A model generated the notes under the pieces. The model was not told the origin of the DNA and made no database searches. It saw nothing but the letters and a program-made list of their open reading frames with translations. Shown one piece after another: positions 10,654 through 21,540 of a stretch of 64,000 nucleotides of DNA. Position 1 is the stretch's first letter. Every line of letters starts with the position of its first letter. Source of the DNA: Mesostigma viride (taxonomy: Eukaryota > Streptophyta > Mesostigmatophyceae > Mesostigmatales > Mesostigmataceae); contig RPFO01000065.1 of assembly GCA_009746045.1 (NCBI GenBank), positions 8,302,741-8,366,740 of the forward strand, given 5' to 3'. Both the position numbers and the translations under genes were made by a program.

Positions 10654-11428
10654 CAAGGAGACAACCAGCGCAGGCCAGAAATCGGGAGAATCCGGACCAT
10701 GGTAGCTCGAGCCTGCCGTTATCTTGTCCACGTGTTCGAGTCGTTCAGGATGATGAATATGAATGGTGATGGAAATGTGTATCCGTGTGCATTGAAATTA
10801 TGGCTGGCTTACGTGTAGAGCGACTAGATGACCTAGACGGTGGGGCCGGAAACAGCATGCTTGATCAGGGCGTGTGTTTCGAGCCTGGCTGGCCGGGAGT
10901 GTCTAGTGGTGAGCACCATTGCTGCGATCGCTCTCCCACCATTTACGAGGAAATACCCGCAAATGGAAAACCACTGCAAAGGTAGCTAGTCAGTCATCAC
11001 GTTAGCCATGCCATGATTCCAAACGTCCAAGAACTGCACACGGTGTAAAGGCAAAAAGCCGGAGGACATCACTTTCAAATGTGCGGCGGGAACCAAAAGC
11101 CCGCGGATGCCAGAAAACATCGTGTTGCTGCAGCGACGCGACGATGTGGACAACGAATCCAGTGCCAAGCTCGGAACGGCCGCAAAGGAGATCTGGCATC
11201 ACAGGGTTCAGATGTGCGGAGATACTATGCGATCCAGCCGGTCCACGACCTGTTTGTAGAGCTTGTGCCAAGGGGCAGCACCGAACAGATGTGGGTGACG
11301 TTGCAAAAAACATCGGACTTGACGGAGCATAATGTCGCGGTCATAGTCTTTGACCAATAAACGCTGCAAGAGTTCAACAAGAGTCGTGATGAAATCAACA
11401 CGATAATAAGAACAAAGACGGGAAAAAC
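10654..11428 (-). mobile_element. element E, 775-bp insertion with GGGCATAT duplication
   Basis: A 775-bp segment interrupts the LINE 3' UTR phrase GAGAAGGGGCATATGGC and is flanked by GGGCATAT on both sides. A close copy in the opposite orientation lies at 41925-42707, and a 3' part at 17935-18140. On the minus strand there is an open frame at its 5' end whose product ends in RLDRIVSPHI (stop at about 11208), followed by about 540 bp of non-coding sequence ending GGTTGTCTCCTTG. The product family is not recognised. It behaves like a truncated retroposon, but its class is not certain. Confidence 0.65.
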
Positions 11429-11806
11429 GGGCATATGGCTTTTTATACATTCTGGGCTACTTTCTGCAAGGGTAGGGTGTAAACTCAGTTTGCGACTCCT
11501 GCTCGGCTGGGTGCACAAAGTGCACCTGCACCGACTACGTATTCCAGCAGCTAAGGTGCGGACATATAGGGTGGAAGATTAATTAATTAAATTATCAACA
11601 TCACTCCGTTGGGAGTAGATGTAGCACATAGCCCTGAGAAGGGGCATATGGCTTTTAATACATTCTAGGCTACCGTACTTCATGCAAGGGTGGGAATGTA
11701 AGCTACCCCTGCTCTAGGTGCACCAGGGCACCCGCACCCTCATGGTCTATCACGCTATGCCCGGGTAAGGGGGGAGCATGCCTGTGAGGCCGGGGGAAGA
11801 TCATCA

Positions 11807-14800
11807 CACAACACCTTGAAATGGCCTTTTTTTTACATAAATTCTGGCCCATGGCAAGTTTATGGTTGGATTGACCTAGGATTGGATCCCACGACTCCCC
11901 GGGATGTGTCTGGCTAGTGGTGGAGTAGTTGAGTCAAAATGTTAAGTTTACGTGGTATTCCCTGCTTAAGTTAACTCCAGATCCAAGGCCAAAACTGGCC
12001 ACCTAAACCACTTGCACTTGCATAGCAACAATAATTGATATCAGATTATGCTGTAACTTTGCAAGGGTGACGAATACGAGTTGTTCTGACCTTGTACAAA
12101 GTTCTAGGGCATTCGGAGCCCTATTTAGTGACAAATGCTAGCAAAATAGTGCTAGCATTTGTCGTAAATGGCAATTTTTAATTAATATTAAATCCAAATA
12201 ATGTCAGAATGACACCCAAACCTATTGTCATCATGCCAACACCTGACACAGGGTCCCCACAATTCATGTGCAAAAATTCAGATCATACGGAGCCCAAAAT
12301 GGTGACATTTGCCTGCATTTGTCACCATTTTGGCTCTTTTTTATCACAATTTTAACAACACTAACCACCAAGACACTCCCCAAGCTAGGGCACATCATGT
12401 TAATTCTTTGCAGGCAACTCAAGAATGACTAGTACAAACAGCGTGCAAAACCTTGGGGCATGTGAATGCCTGAGTGGTGACCATAGCTAGCAGAATGTAT
12501 AATGTAAGGTAGACATTGCCAGTATGCCACATTGCTGTGATGCGCAGTGCACGTCCATATATACCCCATAACACCATACCTTTAAACTACTTGGCACATT
12601 GCAAAATGGGAAGGAAAGGTGGACAATACATGCCACGTCACTAGAACACAGCCATTTGGTTGCTACCAACACGCACCGTGCGTGATATATACGTGTAATA
12701 CATGTCAAGAACATGCCGAGCGAACATCAAGGTGAAGTGACACCCAGCCGCTGGCACATGTCACCTGGCATCCACGTATGCTCACGTGATATGGAATTGG
12801 CATATCCCATGTCTCCATCTCTTGTGCTTTGTGGGCACCGAGCCACCCATGCAGTAACCCACCCATGCAGCCACCTGGTCACCCACCCAATGAACTGCTT
12901 ACACTCTTGCGCGCCCGTGCACCCAGCCACCCACACGTCCACCCACCTAGTGACCAAAGCCAGCCAGCCAGCCGTGCACGTGCTAACCCACCTTATTATA
13001 TAACCACGCATGCACCTAGGCACCCAACCAGCTTAACCAACCCACTTGGACATTCACCCACCCAGCAAGGCACCTGCGCTTGCGACCCACACACCTATAA
13101 TAGGTAATAAGGAAGCACTCACCCATCCAATGAGCCAACCACCCAACCACCCAACCACCTAAACACCCAGCCAGCATGCCCCATATGCACCATCCGGCCA
13201 CCCACCCTTGACCCACCCACCCACCCACCCACTCAACCACTCAGTGCCCCCCCACCCTTATACCCACTGACCCACCCACACATGCACTTTCTCAGCCAGC
13301 CACCCCCCACCTCACCCCCAACCTGCACAGCCCTTCACCAGCGATATCAGGTAAGTCGGTCCCAACCATAAACCCACCCACGCATCCATATCTGTGCGCC
13401 CACCCGCCCATCTACCCGTCCCTTCGCCCACCGACCCACACCTAGTCATCTACACATCCACCAGCCACCAACCACCAATGGCCCATCCACCAACCCACCC
13501 ACCCACACGCATCCCTAACCACCCAACCACTAACCCACCATCCTCAAACCCATGCAATTGTTTCACTCACACATCTAACTACCCACCCACTTAGGAGTCT
13601 CCAAAGCCTATCATCACGCAGACACCTGGCCATCTGCCTACAACCGATCACCCTAACACTCGTCTACCCATCATGACCAGCCACCCATCCACCCACCCTC
13701 TCCACCTGCCTGTGCTCCCAGCTACTCGGCCAGCCATTTACCAAGGCATCCACCTTTCAGCCAGCCACCTGCCATTGAACCCACCCATGTCTAGGAATCC
13801 CTTGAAGCATCTACAGCCTAAGCCTCCCACCCAAGACTTCCAGGGCAACTGAACAACCAACCAACCAATCAACCAGCTACACAACTACCTAACCACCTAA
13901 CCACTCAACAACCCGATCACCAAACCACCTAACCACCCAACACCCAAACCAGCCAGGCATGTGCCCGCCCACTTGCCCTCGCACGCCCGCACCATCAGGT
14001 CCCTCCATACACGCCCCGTTCACCTAGCCAGCCACACACCTAGCCAGCCACCTGCCCAACTCACGCATGAAGTCAACGTTAGCCATGCATGGCCTCACGT
14101 TGCATCACTTGCATTGCATGGGTAGTTTGCATGAGGCAGCTTCCATCTCGTTGTCAGCAACTGAAAAGGCTCTTTCTTTACTTTAATGAATGAGCAACAA
14201 CGTTGGAAACGTTATCCTATCCCTCTTTAAAACAGTCTTTAAATCAGAAAGACGAGGGCAAATATCTGGACAAGGTGGCAATAACCACTGCAAAATGCAC
14301 TTGAGAACGTCTTATTAATCCAGCTCTCTACCCTTTGAGAAGCTGCCTTGCGTTAGCAGCGATCCTGGGCCCTCTAGCTCGCTCACCTCGCTTAATCTGC
14401 GCTTCTTTATGGCTGCCGGGAGATGCGAAGCTTGAACCCAGCGTGTCGTGGCGAGGTCCTCTGCCCGGCCCATCACACCTCGAAACCGCATGCCGACTAA
14501 TTAAAAACGATGCCCCCCTTTGCCTTTTGTATCGGGCGTCAAAAGAACGATAAACTCGCTTGGAAAACACTGTCGCAAAGAGCTTTCTACAGGCATTATA
14601 AGCAATTTTCGCAGTTTTTACCGCACTTATTGCACAGCCGGGAGACCATTAGGGACCTTTGCGCGGAATCTCGTGCACGCCATATGTCCTGCTGGCTTAT
14701 TGCCGCAGGCTGGCAGTATAGGAAGGTCGGGCATAGCCTAAAGAGGTAATTATCTGACGATAAAGATATGCATTGCATGACGCAAGAAACAGACGGATTT

Positions 14801-15262
14801 CGCACCCCCCAGTTTATTCACGCAAATGCCGGAAAATTAAAAGCGAAACTCAAAAAACGAAAACACTAACCTCTTCGGGAATATTATAACGAACAAGCTG
14901 AGCTATCGTGCCGGGTTTTTCGTTTCCTCCCGTATCCAAGACCGTGAGACACGTACCACCGAGAAATCTGGATTTCGCGAAAAAAATTGTGCGCTGCAAA
15001 AAAAATATTTGTCCCGCTCAATGCCCTCGTCGCAATCACAGCGCATATCATTCCAAACTTATTCCATGGATTAATCGTGATGTAAGCTTCGTTTTGACAC
15101 CTCAGGCGGCTGAAATGACGCAGGTTTCAGAACGCTAGCTGATGCTCGACCGCCATGGGTGTTTTCGTCGTTTTCGTCTCACGCGGCGCGGGAAAAATCT
15201 AGATCTCGGACGAAATCCGGACAATAATTTATGTCAAAATTTGGCGGGTTCGCGGTGTTGTG
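11807..15262. mobile_element. Mutator-like non-autonomous DNA transposon, copy 1
   Basis: A 3456-bp element with termini CACAACACC / GGTGTTGTG. The inverted similarity extends imperfectly for about 45 bp (shared ACATAAATTAT block). It is flanked by a perfect 9-bp duplication, AGATCATCA (11798-11806 and 15263-15271). The uninterrupted target, GGAAGATCATCATGGCTATAC, is present in the related LINE at about 49654-49674. The 9-bp duplication points to the Mutator superfamily. No transposase was found. The interior has about 1.2 kb of CCACCCA-type pyrimidine-rich degenerate repeat (12830-14050) and short non-coding frames, so it must depend on an enzyme made elsewhere. Confidence 0.85.
12830..14060 (+). 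repeat. degenerate CCACCCA repeat tract inside the Mutator-like element
   Basis: Long stretch of CCACCCA/CCAACCA-type words on one strand, interrupted by short unique segments. The homologous tract is in copy 2 at about 30540-31800, so it belongs to the element rather than to the insertion site. Confidence 0.75.
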
Positions 15263-16892
15263 AGATCATCATGGCTATACAAAAACTAGCCGGAGCGTGG
15301 CATCTCAGCAGAGAGCCGGCAGCTCTCTGCATGGGCACAGCATTACTAAATAAAACTAGGCATCGTCTGGAGTGTGGCTCATCATAGGCACACCGCATGT
15401 ACATGATTAAATAAAGCGCGTGGCTTAGCTGGGATAATAGGGCCTCTAGGAGGCGTACGTGGACATGGCCACGGTCTATCTATGCTACACTACTACTGCT
15501 GTATTCCCCTAAGCTGCGGCGTCTGGAGTCGCTGGGGCCGCGGGGGTCGCCTGCCAGGGCTTGTGGCCGACGTAGATGGCCGCCCCCTTCCAGTACACCG
15601 GCTGCCCCGCCTTGGTCTGCCGGAGCTGGAGGTAGGTCGGCCATAGCTCCCGGCGTCGCCGTTGTTGCTGCGCCAGGGTCAAGTCGTCATCAAGGGTGAA
15701 GAGAGTCTTCTCGAGCCGCTTGCGGCCTCTGAGAAAAGAAATCTTGTCCGCCGGGGTCTTAAAGGTGAGAAGGAGCGGGGGCGGCCCTGCCTTACCCCGC
15801 GCGCGGGGAAGGCGGTGGGCGACCAGCTCCGTCGATCTCACCAGTAAGGCCCATGCGATCAAGGATTTCTCTCTCAAAAGCACGCGCAAGCTTCTCGGAA
15901 TTCTCACCTTCCTCCATCTTGAGATTCTTGACAATGACGTTGAGGCTGCGCTTGGCGAGCTCGGCCTCCTCGCGGAGGTCAAGCGTCTGAACTGAAGAGC
16001 TGGGTGGAAGATCATCATGGCTGTACAATGCCTAGCTAGGGCATGGCGTCTCAGCAGAGAGTAGCTCATCTGCATAGGCAAAGCTTAGCTAAATTCTTAT
16101 AGTGCATCATCCGTGGGGGGCCCCGCTATCGATCATAGGCGCACATGCGCATAGGCACGGGCCACGTCGTGGTCGACGTGGATGAGGTGCCGCCCCCCTC
16201 CAGTATACCGGTTCCCCCCCTGCGCGGTCCGTGCCGGAGCTGGAGGTAGGTCGGCCATAGCTCCTGTCGCCGTTGTTGCTGCGCCAGGGTCAAGTCGTCG
16301 TCCAACGTGTAGGAAGTCCTGGCGAGCTTCTTGCGGCGTTTCAGAAACAACAGTAGCTTATCCGCCATGCATGTAATGAGGAGCAGCTAGGGGAGCCGGG
16401 CTAGCCTTATACCCCGCGCGCGGAGATTAGGCAAACAGCCGACATTGATCCGCATGCAGCTTGAGCACCCTGGTGGGTTCCATGGGGGTAAGAATGTCGT
16501 GCTTTTAAAAACTCTGCGGCAAGAAACTCGGATCGGAGTCCTCACCTGCCAGCTGGTCGAAGTGCTTGACGATGACGCTATATGGCTGCGCTTAGTAGTG
16601 ATGTCAGCCTCCTCGCGCGCGGATCGAGGTTGAGCGTTTGTTGCTTAAGCTGTGCCGCGATGGCCGGAGGAGGCAGAGGAGGTGGTGTGGTGCTTCAGCA
16701 TGTCCGCCCACTGGCCAGGTCTGGGTGGGAGGAGCATATAGTCGTTGGCTGGGCCATGGCAAGTGCTGGCCGGGCGGCAATGTCTTTCACCGCCTCCAGG
16801 CGGTGAGGCCTGCGGTGTTTTGGAGGCGCTCAATTAATGGCGATGGCGTTGTCGTGGAGGCGCTTGTCGAGCTGGGCGGTGAAGGCGGCAGT

Positions 16893-17215
16893 GGATTAAT
16901 TAATTAATTAAGTATTGTAAGTAAGTAAGTAATGAATTAATTAATTAAGAACATAACTCCGTGGCCGGGGATCGAGCTTATGTATAGTAACACATAGCGG
17001 CCTGAGAGGGGGCATATGGTTTCTAATACATTCTAATTAAGCTACAACCTGCAGGTGGGGGGATGTAAACCGCCACCTAGTACTCTGGGTGCACAAGGTG
17101 CACCTGCACCACCATGATGTATCATACTGGAAAAGGCCTGGCATGGCCGGGGTGGAAGATATTATGGCTAAGCAATGGCTAGGATGCATGGCATCTCAGC
17201 ACTGAGATCGAGAGC
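16893..17215 (-). mobile_element. LINE 3' end fragment
   Basis: Two TTAATTAA tail blocks (16893-16912 and about 16930-16947) are followed by AACATAACTCCGTGG and the family's 3' UTR words (GGGGGCATATGG, GGTGCACCTGCACC, GGTGGAAGAT). It stops at about 17215, next to a family D-like piece (17230-17310). Confidence 0.65.
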
Positions 17216-17324
17216 AACGTACTGTGCGGTGATTGCAATACAACCATGTCCAATACCATGCATAGACCTGCATGTATAGGCGGACGCATATACAGCTTAT
17301 ACATGTGCTCCTCACCTTTAAGTA

Positions 17325-17840
17325 CATGGCGGATAAGCTGTTGTTTCTTAAATGCCTCAAGAAGCTCTCGAGGACTTCCTACATGCTGGACGATGGCTTG
17401 ACCCTGGCACAGCTACAGCGGCGACGGGAGCTATGGCCGACCGGCCTACCTCTGGACAGCTCCGGCAGACCGCAGGGGGGAAAGCGGTGTACTGGAGGGG
17501 GGCGGTCATCCACGTCGACCACAAGCCCTGGCAGGCCGGCGCCCCCTGAGTCCACCCCAGCGACCCCACGTACTCTAGGGAATATATAGCAGTACTTAGT
17601 GTAGATTACGGTCAGGCACGTTAGCACGTGGCGCTCACGCCTTTGCGCATATGCCGGTCAATGATATCAAGGAGACAACCAGCGCAGCCTTGCCAGATGT
17701 GCGCGTATAATGGGAGTTATGGGACTCCCCACGGGTGATCGATTAAGCCAAGCTTTGCCTATATGCAGAGAGCTACTCTCTGCTGAGAAGCCATCATTGC
17801 CCTAGCCATTGTTTAGCCATCAATGATCTTCCACCCTATC
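17325..17840 (+). mobile_element. LINE ORF1 C-terminal fragment and 3' UTR
   Basis: Plus-strand fragment starting at ATGGCGGATAAG. It encodes MADKLLFLKCLKKLSRTSYM and then LTLAQLQRRRELWP before the frame degrades. The 3' UTR continues to TGATCTTCCACCCTATC at about 17835, where a piece of element E joins. Confidence 0.65.
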
Positions 17841-17934
17841 AAAGAGACAAGGCGGCAGCGCAGGCCAGAAATCGGGAGGGATCTTCCACCCTATGTCCGC
17901 GCCTTAGTTAGCTGCTGGACTGATACATATAGTG

Positions 17935-18140
17935 GTGTTTCCGGCCCCACCGTCTAGGTCATCCAGTCGCTCTACACGCAAGCCAGCCATAATTTCAATG
18001 CGCAAGGCTACACATTTCCATCACCATTCATATTCATCATCCTGAACGACTCGAACACGCGGACAAGATAACGGCAGGCTCGCTAGCTACCATGGTCCGG
18101 GTTCTCCCGATTTCTGGCCTGCGCTGGTTGTCTCCTTGAT
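17935..18140 (+). mobile_element. element E, 3' fragment
   Basis: Closely matches the distal part of E at 42510-42707, from TTTCCGGCCCCACCGTCTAG to GGTTGTCTCCTTGATA. It is truncated at its 5' end. Confidence 0.65.
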
Positions 18141-18164
18141 AGTGGTGCAGATGCACGTTGTGCA

Positions 18165-18295
18165 TCCAGAGCAGGTGTAGTTTGCTACACCCTACCCTTG
18201 CAGGAAGTAGCCTAGAATGTATTAAAAGCCATATATGCCCCTTCTCAGGAATAGGTGCTACATGTACTCCCAACGGAGATATGTTTAATTTTAAT
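18165..18295 (+). mobile_element. LINE 3' UTR fragment
   Basis: Contains the family 3' UTR words in plus orientation (CAGGAAGTAGCCTAGAATG, GCCCCTTCTCAGG) and ends in the hairpin ACTCCCAACGGAGAT followed by TTTAATTTTAATTTTT. Confidence 0.65.
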
Positions 18296-18542
18296 TTTTA
18301 TACAGCTTATATCAGTAAATGCTGTTTAAATAGGCCGGTGAGGTGGTCTCAAGCTAGACGTCGGCTAAGGCGCAAGCTGATGGCCACAAGGTGCACAACT
18401 AATCTGAGGTATACTATAACGCTGATCATTCCAAGTTGTAGTGCCCAGAAGCTATCCCGCCAAGTCAATCGATCGCCCGGCCCTCTATGTCTAACAACTA
18501 GCTTGAATGCTCTCTCCCGGGGGAGCCTGGCTGGTGGGGGTT

Positions 18543-20503
18543 CATTAGGAACATAACTCCGTGGGGAGTACATGTAGCACATATGATCCCTGAGAATTAA
18601 GGGGCATATGGCTTTTAATACATTCTGGGCTACTTCCTATGCACAAGGGTAGGGATGTAAACTACACCTGCTCTGGGTGCACAAAGGGCACCTGCCCGTG
18701 CACAGCCACAACACTGTATGAATTCAGGCACCTAGGGGTGCCGACAGAGGTCGGGAAGATCATCATGCATGGCTATACAAAGGCTAGGGCATGGCTTCTC
18801 AACAGAGAGTGACTCTCTGCATATTAGGCAGAGCTTGGCTAAATTCTTAATGCAGGCATCCATGGGGAGTCCCAGTGTAGGATCATCCATTAATTAATTA
18901 ATTAATTAGAAACATAACTCCGTTGGGAGTATACATGTAGCACATATATCCCGGAGAAGGGGCATATGGCTTGTAATACATTCTGGGCTACTTCCTGCAA
19001 TAATACATTCTGGGCTACTTCCTGCAGGATCATCCATGGGGGGCCATCAGTATGGGCGCACATGCATGCGCGTGGGCCACGTGGGAGGCTGAATAGCTAG
19101 CCTTACTATAAATCTACACTACTGCTATATTCCCTATAGACAGTGGGGTTGCGCTGGGTGGCAGGGGGTGCCTGCCAGCTGGGCTTGTGGTCGACGTACG
19201 GGATGACGTCCCCCGCCTCCAGTCCAGTATACCGTTTTCCCCCCCGGCTGCGCTCGATAGTGCCGGAGCTGGAGGTCGGGTCGGCCATAGCTCGCGTCGC
19301 CGTTGTTGCTGAGCCAGGAGTCAGGTCGTCGTCCATGGCTGCAGCGTGTAGCGAGTCCTCGATCGAGAGCTTCTTGCGGCATTGAAGAAACGACAGCTTA
19401 TCTTATCCGCCGTTGAGGAGCACGGGAGCCGGGCCAGCCTTACCCCGCGCGCGGGGAAGAAGGCGAGCAGCCGACATTCGCAGCTCACTGAGTGAGTTGC
19501 ATGGGGGCAATAATGTCGCGCGCTTAAATGCCGTGAGAAGACTCGCCGAGGTCTCATCTGCCGGCTCAGTGGTCGAAGTGCTTTGACGATGACATTGTGG
19601 CTGCGCTGGGCCGCTGGTCGATGTCGTGGAGCTGGGTTTTGATGTCGGCGGTGTGAAGACGTGGAGGCGGCAGTGGATCGAGGTGGAGGCGAGGAGGTAC
19701 GTGGAGGTGGAGCTAGGTGACGATGGTGGAAATGTGAGGGAGCTCAGCAGCCAGCGTGCCTCCCACTGCTGCCAGATCGGTTGAGCAAGGGGGGTCACAT
19801 GCTGCTGGAGGGCTTCCGTAAGGATGGAGCGGTAAGTGGCTGCGGAAATGGTAGGAGCCCAGATCTCGCCGTCAGACTGCGTGAGTAGTGAGCAGAGAAG
19901 CATGTGCTGAAGCTCGGGCCGGGTGTAGAGGCCCTTCAGCAGCAGTTCGCGGCTCTGCTTAAAATCAGTGCCGTCATGCATATTCGATCGGAGGCGGTGG
20001 ATGCTGTGAAGGTGGATGCACAGCTCAAGAAGCGAGGCGTAGTAGTCCCCGAAGAAAATGCACTTCAGAGCAGTGCACGGCGAAATGTCATTGTACCAGC
20101 CGAAAGTGTCGGCATGGAAAGAGTATGGCTTGAAACGCGGTTCGCGTGGTTAAAGGATGAGCGGCTGCGTAAACTTGGGATCATGCAGGCGATGCCGCGG
20201 GAGGAGCCGAGTGAACCACTAACACTTGGCTACCTAGGGTCACTGCTGCCTGCGAGGCCGGGAGGCGAAACTGCAGCCGAAGCTGCAGGCGTATTTGCTT
20301 GGCTCATCGCAGCCTCCAAACTGCGATTCGTCGAGTTGCGTTTGCTCGACATAATATTGAGTGATAGCTTCGGGAAAATATATCAGCGTGTGCGTCTTAG
20401 ACAGACAAAGCGATTGTGATATTCACGGCCGAATTTGGTGACCATACGTGAAAGTTATGAGCTCCACCGTCAGCCATGGCTATACCTCGTGGCTCGTGGC
20501 TTC
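18543..20503 (-). mobile_element. near full-length ORF1-only LINE
   Basis: Minus-strand copy. Tail and hairpin are at the left (18543), the ORF1 C-terminal domain at about 19150-19420, the coiled-coil and N-terminal part at about 19560-20340, and a 5' UTR beginning with CGAGCCACGAG at the right (about 20500). Recognisable peptides include EALQQHVTPLAQPIWQQWEA and LPRARGKAGPAPVLL. No ORF2 lies between the ORF1 end and the 3' tail. A short LINE tail has been inserted at 18891-19026. The ORF1 frame is interrupted in several places. Confidence 0.75.
18891..19026 (-). mobile_element. very short LINE 3' insertion with GGATCATCCAT duplication
   Basis: 136 bp made of the TTAA-type tail, the hairpin ACTCCGTTGGGAGT and the last part of the 3' UTR, flanked by the 11-bp duplication GGATCATCCAT (18880-18890 and 19027-19037). 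A 26-bp segment, beginning TAATACATTCTGGGC, is duplicated at its 5' end. It is an extreme 5' truncation. Confidence 0.85.
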
Positions 20504-20589
20504 CACAGTTTGTTATTGACATAAAGGTCCCTGCCCCGCCAGTACACGTGGGGCTTCGCGAGGCTAGGGTCTTGTGGCGGATGTACAGT

Positions 20590-21540
20590 CATTACGATCA
20601 CCGCCAAAGTCTGGGCGTCGTTTAATTAACGCGGTAACGTAATTTAATGCGTACGTGGGTAGGTAACCTTAACGGTAGAATTATATAGGCTAGCAGCCCA
20701 CCCGCTCCTCCTCTGGTGGACTTCTATACGGCGATCGGCAGCTCTCGTCAAGCCCGATCTAGCTGCAGCATTGAAGTCACTCTCTCTCCCTTCTTTGGAC
20801 TGCCATGCAGAACAAGACGCGGTGGCAGAAGATTGTCAAGGCTCACACGCCCGACCCTGTGGGCAAGCCACCTCCCCCCAAGAGGAGGAGGTGTTTTGAT
20901 GAGTAGCGGTAGTTAGGATTTTTCTAGACTAGCTAGATGAGCGTTAGATTAGTCCGATTACGCGGCTGTCTCCACTCCACCACCCATCAAGGAATATGTG
21001 CTACATGATCTCCCAACGGAGGCATGTTATAATTTAATTTAATTTAATTGAAGTCGCCCGAAGTCCATTTTCCGGCCAGATATATACCGAAAGGTGGGCG
21101 GTGAGGTATACACTGCCAAAATCTGGGCGTGTTGTAACTTAACGCGGGAATGACAGCTTCTTGCGGCGAGAGATCGGGACCAAACTCGGGCTGCGATGTC
21201 GATGAAGGTGGTGGGCGGCCAGCCTTGTCCCGTGGATGGGGCATATGCTGGCCGGCGGTAGGCGCCCTGCAGTGTCATTCCTTGCAACTCCATGTGCGCG
21301 CCAAGTAGAGCTAGCTGGTTCCTAAGCTCATCAAGAAGAAAGTCTGGGGTATCCCCCGGCTGCATGTCGTGGGCCTGAGGATGACCCAGCAGCGGCAGCG
21401 GTCGCAGTCAGTGATCTGGCGGGGCTGGTTTTCTAGCTCCTGTAGCTTGATGGTGATAGAGCTCTCGGTGGTGGTATAGGTTGCCTGGCTCTTGAGCAGG
21501 TCGATCAGCCCAGGAGCCGGCTCGAGTCGAGGGGTCATCG
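20590..21540. repeat. repeat family C and unidentified coding-like remnant
   Basis: Segments at 20590-20800 and 21040-21140 match 42715-42960 in order (GCCCACC-CTCCTCCTCTG, GGACTTCTATACGGC, GAAGTCGCCCGAA, AGGTGGGCGGT). On the minus strand at 21039-21538 two adjacent frames give hydrophilic, coiled-coil-like peptides (LKSQATYTTTESSITIKLQE; DFLLDELRNQLALLGAHMEL), reminiscent of an ORF1-type protein. The identity is unresolved. Confidence 0.4.

Larger units (their letters stand above)
11580..16001 (-). mobile_element. 5'-truncated ORF1-type LINE, interrupted by Mutator-like element
   Basis: Flanked by the 11-bp duplication GGGTGGAAGAT (11569-11579 and 16002-16012). The tail TAATTAATTAAATT is at the left, followed in minus-strand reverse order by the hairpin, the 3' UTR and the ORF1 C-terminal half (stop near 15511). 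The ORF1 part is well preserved: QTLDLREEAELAKRSLNVIV and EILDRMGLTGE (RRM-like region), then DKISFLRGRKRLEKTLFTLD and RRELWPTYLQLRQTKAGQP (C-terminal domain). Without the inserted 3456-bp element and its 9-bp duplication the copy is about 960 bp long. Confidence 0.85.
10581..16892 (-). mobile_element. old ORF1-type LINE copy holding three later insertions
   Basis: Minus-strand LINE. Its 3' tail and hairpin (CTCCGTTGGGAG at about 10599-10612) lie at the left; its ORF1 C-terminal domain lies at about 16180-16370 and extends 5'-ward to about 16890. It is split by element E (10654-11428) and by a younger LINE (11580-16001), which itself holds a Mutator-like element. The ORF1 part reads LARTSYTLDDDLTLAQQQRR and the WPTYLQLR motif typical of L1-type ORF1p C-terminal domains. 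The rest is degenerate. Confidence 0.75.

Noticed and set aside
12830-14060. Telomeric or subtelomeric repeat
   Set aside because: The CCACCCA-type words are irregular and occur in both copies of a transposon. They do not match a plant or algal telomere unit.
14510-14749. Paired frames present in both Mutator-like copies (also 32270-32509)
   Set aside because: Their conservation is explained by duplication of the whole element. They resemble no transposase and competing frames are equally open.
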